Assembly (NCBI GenBank): GCA_001768155.1
Contig: MENC01000212.1
Coordinates: 1-14,628, forward strand
Direction: 5' to 3'
Length of the DNA: 14,628 nucleotides
DNA from: Bacteroidetes bacterium GWA2_30_7
Lineage (GTDB): Bacteria > Bacteroidota > Bacteroidia > Bacteroidales > GWF2-33-38
Part shown: positions 1-6,279 of the stretch, one piece after another
Numbering within the stretch: position 1 is the first letter of the stretch
Layout of the letters: every line of letters starts with the position of its first letter
Program-made: the position numbers and the translations under genes
The notes under the pieces: generated by a model
What the model saw: the letters and a program-made list of their open reading frames with translations, nothing else
Database searches by the model: none
Told to the model about the DNA's origin: nothing

Positions 1-3000
1 ATTTGCTCCTGATAAAATTAAAGGACTTTTAACTGTAAAATCTATGTTGATACTTGATGGAACTACAACAACAACAGCTCGTAACATTACAATTGGCGGA
101 GTTTTAATTACTGGTATGAGTGGTAGTTTGGTTTTTGAACAAGGAGCCGATAGAAATGTAAATGTTACAATTAACGGCGATTTTACAGACAATAGCACAT
201 CTTCTAATGTTACAGCATTTATGTATAATTCTTTCGGAACTTTAACAGTAATAAATAACGGAAATGTTTTTGTAGCACACGATTTCAGTGCAATTAACAG
301 TACCGGCACAGCTACAAATTCATCAGTAAATTGGACTATTAATGGAAATTTAACAATTGAAGGTAATGGAACATTATATGACAGATTTGATGTTTTGTTC
401 GGTTTCTCTTCAACAAACAGTTCAGTTACAATGGATGTAAACGGAACAACATCACTGCAATATACAACAAATTATCCTACTTGGGTTCATTTTATTGATG
501 GTGGTACTGGAACTTTAAACTTTGAAACAGATAACCTAGAGTTTAGTACACCCTCAAGTGATTATAATTTTAATACAGGAACTGGTTCTACCTTTGTTAC
601 AATTAATAATAATTTTACACTAAGTAATCCTACTACTTCGGCTGGGAGAACTTACATTGTTTATAATGCCGCAAGCACAAGTGCTGTAAATTTAAGCATT
701 GGCGGCGATTTAATTATGAATAATCAATACGTAGAGTTAGCTGTTGCATATTCAAACGGACCAGTTGATATCAATATTGGAGGCAACGTAAACTTTACAG
801 GTGGTGATTTCTGGGCACAACGCTTTTCAAATAATACTTCATTAACAACAATTAATATTGGCGGAAGTTTTACTTATAATAATTCGGTTGCAGGAAGTAG
901 TTTTCAAGGTACTTTAGGAAAAGGCGATGTTGATTTCACTACTATTGGTGATTTCAATATTACTTCTACAACAAATATTGGTGAAGGCGTTAGTTTAATC
1001 TACGATGCCGACGGGGTTTACGATGGTACCGGCTCTTCAACATTTAGTAGTAATAACTTTAATTTGTATAACGGTATTTTCTGGGGAAATTTCCGAAACA
1101 ATGGAGATTTTACTTTTACAACTGGGAATTTCAATATGGATAATGGTTTTTTCAGAGGAATTCATAACGATGGAATTGGTATTTATAATGCCGGAATAGC
1201 AACATTTAATGCAAGTAGTGTTGATTTTGATGGAGGTACATATAATTTAAACAGAGGTTGCAATAACTCTGTTGCTCAGAACAACATATTTAATGTAACC
1301 GGAAATTGCGATTTATATTTTAATACAGCAACATCATTTCTTCTAGTTCCAATTTATAAATTAGGTTCTGAAACTAATAAAATGAGTTCAACTTTGAATA
1401 TTGGCGGTGATTTTACAATTGACGGTTCAGTTGACGGTATTTTCCAAACTTGCGGAGGAAGTGGAAGTGAAACAAATAGTATAACTGGTAATTTTGTGAT
1501 TAACAGAGGAGCAGCTTATTTTAATGTTTCTCCCGAATCGGGAACTTTACCAAATAATGGGCATGAAACAACAACAAATATTGGTGGAAATTTTGAAGTA
1601 AATAATAGCACTGTTTATTTATCATCTGAAATTGGAACTTTAAATGCTACAATTAATGGAAATGTTTTAATCAACAATGGTAATTTGTATTTAAAAAATG
1701 GTGATGGAACAGTTGCTACTGATGGAGTTGCAACTATTAACATATTAGGTGGTTTTTCACAATCAGCAGGTAATCTCTATTTTCATTACGAAACTACTTT
1801 AGCCGATGCCACCGCTGATGCAATTACACTAACAGTTAATTCAAACGATGATGCATCAGGAGATTTCTCGCACACAGGCGGTACAATCAATTTTGATTAC
1901 AATACAGGTTCTTCGGTTACTAATTTGTTAAATATAAAAAGCCCTAATTGCGTATTTGGTGGAACAGGTTCAATAACTCATTCATCAGCAGGAACCGGAA
2001 CTGTTTTTGGACAAATTAATTTTTCAAGACCTGGAACTACAATATTCAACAGAAATACTGCAACTCACGATATTCAACAGATTAAAATTTCGATTAAAGA
2101 TGGAAGTACTTTAGATGCAAGCAGTTCAACTAATGGATTTCAGATTTCATCCAAAAGTACAGTTGCTTCTTCAATTAATATGTTAACAATTGGAGACGGA
2201 ATTAGTGGAATTTTTGATATTGGTACTGGAATAATCTCAGGAAAATCTGTAAGTGATTATTATTCAGGAATAATACTTAATGCAGGTTCTAAAATAAGAA
2301 CATCAAATGCTAATGGATTTTATGATGGTTCGCAATCGGCAAGTATAGCTGCAAAAGTTTTTTCAACTTCGGCAAATTATAGAATGGATTTTAATATTGA
2401 TGCAAATTCTACAATTGAATATTATAGTTCTGTAAATCAGTTAGTAACCGGAAAATATCCAAATGGTGCTTCTGTTGGAAATATTGTTACAGCTACAAAT
2501 GCACAATACAAATATGGGATATTAGATATTAATAACCAAGGGACTTACGGAACTAATTACGCATATTTAAATGAAAATAATGTATTTGTTAAAACAAATT
2601 TAAATTTAACACGTGGTGAGTTTCGCTTGTCTGATGGAGGAAACGTTAACGGTTTTACTGTTACAATTGAAAATGGTAATAATGATGCAATTACAAGTAC
2701 AGCAAATGGATATTTAAAAAGTGAATGTGTAAACGGTTCAAATATTAATTCAGCACAAATTGATTGGCAAAATATTTCCACAAGCACAAGTAATTACACA
2801 ATTCCTTATGGAAAATTTACAACTGCAATTAAAAAAATTCCTATAACATTTACTCCATCTGGTTCGCCGGCAATTACTTCATTAAAAGCATCAACAAGAG
2901 CAACTGCAAGTAGTGATAATAGCCCATGGACAGGAATTTCAGATGCTGGAACAGTTGCGGCTGTTGAAAATATGAATTTAGTTGGAGGCGGTGAAGGTAC

Positions 3001-3853
3001 AGAATGTTGTGTAATTGACAGATGGTGGGACTTTACAATAAATAATACCGAAACAGAAATTCTAGCAGGAGGTGCAACAGTATCGTTTTCGTATTTGGGT
3101 GAAGAAAATACATTAACTACATCTCCAACAGGCGAAATTGGAGTTCAGCATTGGAAAGGAACAGCTTGGGACGATGGAAAAGGAACAACTAATTTAGCAA
3201 CTGGAACAGGTTCAAGTGGCGACCAAACAATTGGACAAATAAATACTGTAACTGCTTCGGGATTAACAAAATTTAGCCCATATATTTTAATATCTAAAAG
3301 TAATCCGTTACCAATTGAACTTATCAATTTCGATGCTAATTGTTCCGACAATTATGTAAATATTGAATGGACAACAGCAAGTGAAGTTGACAATGATTAT
3401 TTTATTATCGAAAAATCTATTGACGGTCAGAATTTCAATAAATTAGATATTATAAATGGTGCTGGAAATAGTAATATTGAAAAAAATTATGTATTCATTG
3501 ATAATTCAAACTTATATTCCAATGTTTACTATCGTTTAAAACAAGTAGATTTTAACGGTGATTACAAATATTATCAAACAACCACAGTTAATTGTAATAA
3601 TTCATCTAAAACAATCAATGCTTATTTTGATAAATCTAATAATAAGATAATTATTAACAAAAATGATAACAATAATACTGATTATAAAATTTCTTTTGTT
3701 GATAATACCGGACGGGCTCTTTTATCTGGTATAATATTTCCATCAGAAAATGAACAACATTTTATTTCAATAAATAATATTTCTAAAGGAGTTTATAATG
3801 TAATTATTTCGGGTCAAACAGATTTTTATACCGAAAGAATCATAGTTTATTAG
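1..3853 (+). CDS. Large secreted repeat-rich surface protein with T9SS-type C-terminus, 5' end missing
   Basis: The reading frame is open from base 2, so the ATG at 44 is internal and the true N-terminus and signal peptide lie outside the window; at least 1283 residues remain. The body is rich in Asn, Thr, Ser and Gly. It carries a degenerate motif, Ile-x-Gly-(Gly/Asp/Asn)-(Phe/Val/Leu), at residues 43, 99, 219, 245, 272, 301, 453, 480, 513, 537 and 567 counted from base 44; neighbouring copies within the two denser blocks are 24-33 residues apart, which suggests beta-solenoid coils. From residue 1088 (PLPIELINFDA) begins a region I know from many Bacteroidota secreted proteins, with IEWTTASEVDNDYF and YYRLKQVDFNGDYKYY. 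The last 75-80 residues, ending GVYNVIISG then RIIVY, resemble a type A T9SS sorting domain. Export across the outer membrane and display on the cell surface follow from that family knowledge. The ligand or function is unknown; adhesin-like is only a guess. No enzyme domain is visible. Confidence 0.85.
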   Translation, partial: FAPDKIKGLLTVKSMLILDGTTTTTARNITIGGVLITGMSGSLVFEQGADRNVNVTINGDFTDNSTSSNVTAFMYNSFGTLTVINNGNVFVAHDFSAINSTGTATNSSVNWTINGNLTIEGNGTLYDRFDVLFGFSSTNSSVTMDVNGTTSLQYTTNYPTWVHFIDGGTGTLNFETDNLEFSTPSSDYNFNTGTGSTFVTINNNFTLSNPTTSAGRTYIVYNAASTSAVNLSIGGDLIMNNQYVELAVAYSNGPVDINIGGNVNFTGGDFWAQRFSNNTSLTTINIGGSFTYNNSVAGSSFQGTLGKGDVDFTTIGDFNITSTTNIGEGVSLIYDADGVYDGTGSSTFSSNNFNLYNGIFWGNFRNNGDFTFTTGNFNMDNGFFRGIHNDGIGIYNAGIATFNASSVDFDGGTYNLNRGCNNSVAQNNIFNVTGNCDLYFNTATSFLLVPIYKLGSETNKMSSTLNIGGDFTIDGSVDGIFQTCGGSGSETNSITGNFVINRGAAYFNVSPESGTLPNNGHETTTNIGGNFEVNNSTVYLSSEIGTLNATINGNVLINNGNLYLKNGDGTVATDGVATINILGGFSQSAGNLYFHYETTLADATADAITLTVNSNDDASGDFSHTGGTINFDYNTGSSVTNLLNIKSPNCVFGGTGSITHSSAGTGTVFGQINFSRPGTTIFNRNTATHDIQQIKISIKDGSTLDASSSTNGFQISSKSTVASSINMLTIGDGISGIFDIGTGIISGKSVSDYYSGIILNAGSKIRTSNANGFYDGSQSASIAAKVFSTSANYRMDFNIDANSTIEYYSSVNQLVTGKYPNGASVGNIVTATNAQYKYGILDINNQGTYGTNYAYLNENNVFVKTNLNLTRGEFRLSDGGNVNGFTVTIENGNNDAITSTANGYLKSECVNGSNINSAQIDWQNISTSTSNYTIPYGKFTTAIKKIPITFTPSGSPAITSLKASTRATASSDNSPWTGISDAGTVAAVENMNLVGGGEGTECCVIDRWWDFTINNTETEILAGGATVSFSYLGEENTLTTSPTGEIGVQHWKGTAWDDGKGTTNLATGTGSSGDQTIGQINTVTASGLTKFSPYILISKSNPLPIELINFDANCSDNYVNIEWTTASEVDNDYFIIEKSIDGQNFNKLDIINGAGNSNIEKNYVFIDNSNLYSNVYYRLKQVDFNGDYKYYQTTTVNCNNSSKTINAYFDKSNNKIIINKNDNNNTDYKISFVDNTGRALLSGIIFPSENEQHFISINNISKGVYNVIISGQTDFYTERIIVY

Positions 3854-3952
3854 CACAATTTTATAAACCGATAGTTTTATTCTGTGAACATCTCAAAATA
3901 ATTGATTAAAATTTAAACATATTTATATAAATTTTCGTACAACTAGAAAAAT

Positions 3953-3958
3953 AGGAGG
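3953..3958 (+). promoter_or_regulatory. Strong Shine-Dalgarno AGGAGG
   Basis: A perfect AGGAGG stands seven bases before the ATG at 3966 and fixes that start. The other genes in the window lack any comparable site, as is usual in Bacteroidota, where this interaction is rarely used. Its presence suggests unusual or strong translation of the small secreted protein. Confidence 0.7.
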
Positions 3959-3965
3959 ACACGCT

Positions 3966-4319
3966 ATGAAAAAGTTAATTAGTATTTTAGTGATTTTTAC
4001 TCTGATGTATATTGTAAGTAACAACTATGCTCAGGTAATTTCTTTACCAGGTGCTATGGAAGATGACCCACTCGAAACTTATGTTTGCCCAACAGATTTA
4101 ATGAATCAATTAATGAACTGCCTTTCTGGTCATGGAATATCTGGCGGCTTAATTGAATATGATGATGGAATTCATCTAATTGCCTCATCTGCTGATGGTC
4201 CTTATGGTTTATTTAATTCTTGTGTTGTGCAATACAATAACGATAGAGTAGATTGCCCTTTAGCTCCGGTTATTATATTAAAATTTGATTCAAAATCTGG
4301 AAAAGGAAATGGTAATTAA
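3966..4319 (+). CDS. Small secreted four-cysteine protein, function unknown
   Basis: This encodes 117 residues. The N-terminus has two lysines and a hydrophobic stretch (residues 4-18) ending in NNYAQ, a good signal peptidase I site after Ala22 with Gln23 as the new N-terminus. The mature part of about 95 residues is acidic near its start and holds four cysteines at 41, 52, 86 and 97. They form two pairs with the same spacing (C-x10-C), separated by a Gly-rich segment (GHGISGGL) and a DDGIHLIASSADGPYG segment, so two disulfides in the periplasm or outside the cell are plausible. The tail SKSGKGNGN is polar and probably disordered. No lipobox is present. It lies 112 bases after the giant surface protein and is followed by a hairpin terminator, so it is either a separate unit or the end of that transcript. 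I do not recognise the family. Confidence 0.8.
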   Translation: MKKLISILVIFTLMYIVSNNYAQVISLPGAMEDDPLETYVCPTDLMNQLMNCLSGHGISGGLIEYDDGIHLIASSADGPYGLFNSCVVQYNNDRVDCPLAPVIILKFDSKSGKGNGN

Positions 4320-4342
4320 AAAGTAATTTTTTTAAAGTTTTT

Positions 4343-4380
4343 AAAAAAATAGCTATACATAATGGCTATTTTTTTTATTT
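4343..4380 (+). terminator. Rho-independent terminator after the small secreted protein
   Basis: A perfect 11-bp stem pairs AAAAAAATAGC (4343-4353) with GCTATTTTTTT (4365-4375) around an 11-base loop, and the descending arm runs straight into a T tract. It begins 23 bases after the stop at 4319. The stem is AT-rich, but placement and shape are those of an intrinsic terminator. Confidence 0.75.
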
Positions 4381-4383
4381 TTG
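4376..4383 (+). promoter_or_regulatory. Candidate -7 box (TATTTTTG) for the downstream lipoprotein
   Basis: TATTTTTG matches the Bacteroidota sigma-ABfr -7 consensus TAnnTTTG exactly and ends 21 bases before the ATG at 4405. No TTTG was found 19-21 bases upstream, where the terminator stem lies, so only half of the promoter is supported. In AT-rich DNA a chance match is possible. Confidence 0.35.
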
Positions 4384-4404
4384 GGAATCTTTAAAATAAA
4401 ACAA

Positions 4405-5262
4405 ATGAAAAATTTGCTTCTACTTATTGTTAGTATTATTACCATAATTGGTTGTAATGTAAATGAAAAAAAAAATACATTTGAAAATATTGATACACTT
4501 TATAATAATCAATCTTTAAATGATAGCTCATCGTTTATAATTTGTAGTATGCCGGCACCTTTGCAGATAGCAAATTTAATAAAAAACGAAAATACGGAGT
4601 TTTACGATAATTTTTTAGAACCTGCCAGCCACAAGGATTTTACAGCATTATCAATTACGAATAAAGCATTGCTTTTAGGAATACTTTCAATAGATTTAGG
4701 TTATTCAATTGTTTATGATAAACAACAAAATATTCTGAATTTTGTTTCAAAAGTTAAAATTTTATCTGAAGATTTAGGTGTAATTGGAGCTTTTTCTCCG
4801 GCGGTTGTTAAAAGACTTGAAAATAATATAAAAAACCCTGATTCATTAAGCTTTATAGCTTTATCATCTTTTAACGAAGTAACAAATTATTTTAACGAAA
4901 ACGAACGTCAAGAAACAGCCGTATTAATGTTAACTGGTGGTTTAATAGAAGGCATTTATTTATCTTCAAATATTGCAAAATTAAACCCATCGAATGTGAA
5001 TAAAAACATTGTTGCACAACAAAAATTTTTCATAGATAATGCTTTAAAATTATTTGATATTAATAATGAAACACTTCCAGAAATAAAGGATTTAAAAAAC
5101 TCTCTTGATGAATTACAAAAAGAATTTGATAAAATTGAAATTACATATCTCGAATCTGATAAAAATAAAAATAAAGTAGTAGAAAAAATTACTTTAACCG
5201 ATAAACAATTGGACAATATAACTCAAAAAATTAATGAGTTACATAATTCTATTATTCAATAA
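4405..5262 (+). CDS. Conserved Bacteroidota lipoprotein of unknown function
   Basis: This is 285 residues from the ATG at 4405. The frame opens further up at a TTG (4381), but starting at 4405 puts a standard lipoprotein signal at the very N-terminus: MKN, a hydrophobic run, then IIGC with the lipidated Cys at residue 17. The mature protein looks mostly helical. Segments I associate with an uncharacterised Bacteroidota family are SMPAP with IANLI (48-59), LGILSIDLGYS (91-101), a KILSEDLGVIGAFS stretch (118-131) and LTGGLIEGIYLS (176-187). Residues 226-249 are charged and heptad-like, probably a coiled coil, and KITLTDKQLDNI near the end resembles a second helix pair. It sits just after a terminator and has its own candidate -7 box. 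The following gene pair converges on it. The function is unknown, and envelope location follows only from the lipobox. Confidence 0.85.
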   Translation: MKNLLLLIVSIITIIGCNVNEKKNTFENIDTLYNNQSLNDSSSFIICSMPAPLQIANLIKNENTEFYDNFLEPASHKDFTALSITNKALLLGILSIDLGYSIVYDKQQNILNFVSKVKILSEDLGVIGAFSPAVVKRLENNIKNPDSLSFIALSSFNEVTNYFNENERQETAVLMLTGGLIEGIYLSSNIAKLNPSNVNKNIVAQQKFFIDNALKLFDINNETLPEIKDLKNSLDELQKEFDKIEITYLESDKNKNKVVEKITLTDKQLDNITQKINELHNSIIQ

Positions 5263-5296
5263 AAGAGCCCATTCCGAAAAGTCTTTTTTTTGCCAC

Positions 5297-5384
5297 ATTT
5301 CGATATTTCGACTTCGCTTAAAATTAATTTGTTCTTTTTTGTTAAGCATAATTCTAAATTTTAAATTTATTCAAATATCGAAAT
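5297..5384. repeat. Long-range inverted repeat between convergent genes
   Basis: The arms ATTTCGATATTT (5297-5308) and AAATATCGAAAT (5373-5384) are perfect 12-bp reverse complements separated by 64 bases of AT-rich sequence. They lie in the 212-base gap between two convergent genes. The gap also holds CAATTTAACAAT (5415-5426), which recurs exactly at 13029. A weak hairpin (AAAAGA to TCTTTT then T run, about 5263-5291) may end the upstream lipoprotein transcript. No reading frame with a start codon is visible in the gap. Confidence 0.5.
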
Positions 5385-5387
5385 TTA

Positions 5388-5395
5388 TATTTTTG
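5388..5395 (+). promoter_or_regulatory. Orphan -7-like box TATTTTTG
   Basis: TATTTTTG followed by CAAAC matches the TAnnTTTG -7 consensus on the plus strand, but no plus-strand gene follows: what comes next is the 3' end of the convergent DUF4249 gene. It may be chance, a remnant of a lost gene's promoter, or the start of a small or antisense RNA. No good -33 element is seen; TTTA lies 18 bases upstream. Confidence 0.2.
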
Positions 5396-5474
5396 CAAAC
5401 ATAAGGTCGCATCGCAATTTAACAATTTTTCTTTGTCATAATTATCATAACAAATTAGCGTCTATTTTTTTCGG

Positions 5475-6275
5475 CTATTCAATTATTAAAGTTTTTTTAT
5501 CAATAGCTAATGCACCAAAATAACCTAATGCCCCATTGCTTATATTTGTATTTGGGTTAGCGGGAGTTCCTACATCTCTACCACCATCACCACTAACTAT
5601 AATGTTTGCTAAAGTATTGTAAAACTCATATACCTTTTGGTCTATTTTAACTAACTCAATATCAACAGTATCTCCAAGATAAATATTTCCAAAAATTCCT
5701 CCATATCCAAGTTGATTTCCATCAGTTATTTTATCGTCAAGTAAATAAAATGATGGTATTTTTTCTTTGTTTTTATATGCAATTATTCTGAAAAATTCAT
5801 TTACTCCAACACTATCCTTAAAATAGCAAGTAATTCTATATTGTGGATTAGTATTTTCGGAATGTGGGTTCATAAAAGGCATTTCAGTAGATGTAATAGA
5901 GTCTATTAATGTAGTATTTGGCATTTCTGAAGTTGAACTAAATGCTTCACCCTCAATGGTTACTTGAAGTGTGTAAGTTCTTCCGGGAATACCTTCTATG
6001 GCTGATGCTTCGTAGTTTCCAGCCGATTTTTCGCTAAGTATTTCGGTATTTCCTAAATTATCTGAAATAATGACTTCTGCTCCAGAAATTAATGGAAAAT
6101 CTTGTGGATTAAAGTAATCTGTAGTTTTAGTTAAAGAAACTTTGTATGGACCAGGTTTATTGTTGATTATGCCTTCTATTACTACTTTTGGACTTGCAGA
6201 ATTTAAATCAACATCTATTACTTTCTCACACGAATAAAATATTAAAATCATCAGTATCGGCATTATAAATCTCAT
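5475..6275 (-). CDS. DUF4249 family lipoprotein, partner of the TonB-dependent receptor
   Basis: This is 266 residues. A lipoprotein signal ends in FYSC with the lipidated Cys at 16, followed by EKVIDVDLNSASPKVVIEG, the typical opening of DUF4249 proteins. An Ig-like or beta-sandwich portion follows (GPYKVSLTKTTDYF, LISGAEVIISDNLGN, GIPGRTYTLQVTIEG). The conserved end NISNGALGYFGA (244-255) is another hallmark of the family. Acidic residues soon after the Cys are compatible with export to the outer face of the outer membrane, but that is inference. The start lies four bases beyond the receptor's stop, so the two are very likely co-transcribed and perhaps translationally coupled. By analogy with SusC/SusD the lipoprotein may act as a lid or substrate-capturing partner for the receptor, but it is not a SusD homologue and no substrate is known. 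Confidence 0.92.
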   Translation of the reverse strand: MRFIMPILMILIFYSCEKVIDVDLNSASPKVVIEGIINNKPGPYKVSLTKTTDYFNPQDFPLISGAEVIISDNLGNTEILSEKSAGNYEASAIEGIPGRTYTLQVTIEGEAFSSTSEMPNTTLIDSITSTEMPFMNPHSENTNPQYRITCYFKDSVGVNEFFRIIAYKNKEKIPSFYLLDDKITDGNQLGYGGIFGNIYLGDTVDIELVKIDQKVYEFYNTLANIIVSGDGGRDVGTPANPNTNISNGALGYFGALAIDKKTLIIE

Positions 6276-6279
6276 AATG

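Noticed and set aside
44..46. ATG at 44 as the start of the giant surface protein
   Set aside because: The frame stays open to the window edge, no signal peptide follows this ATG, and T9SS cargo needs one; the gene is partial.
1005..1199. Plus-strand 64-codon frame inside the giant protein gene
   Set aside because: It overlaps a repeat-rich coding region in another frame and encodes no recognisable protein.
2557..2787. Minus-strand open frame inside the giant protein gene
   Set aside because: It is a shadow of the long plus-strand frame, with no signal, motif or promoter; the same holds for the other short antisense frames at 3145-3351, 4956-5216 and 12236-12602.
4381..4404. Upstream TTG start for the lipoprotein at 4405
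   Set aside because: It would place eight residues, including two lysines, before a perfect lipoprotein signal and would begin inside a terminator and -7 box; the ATG at 4405 gives a standard signal peptide.
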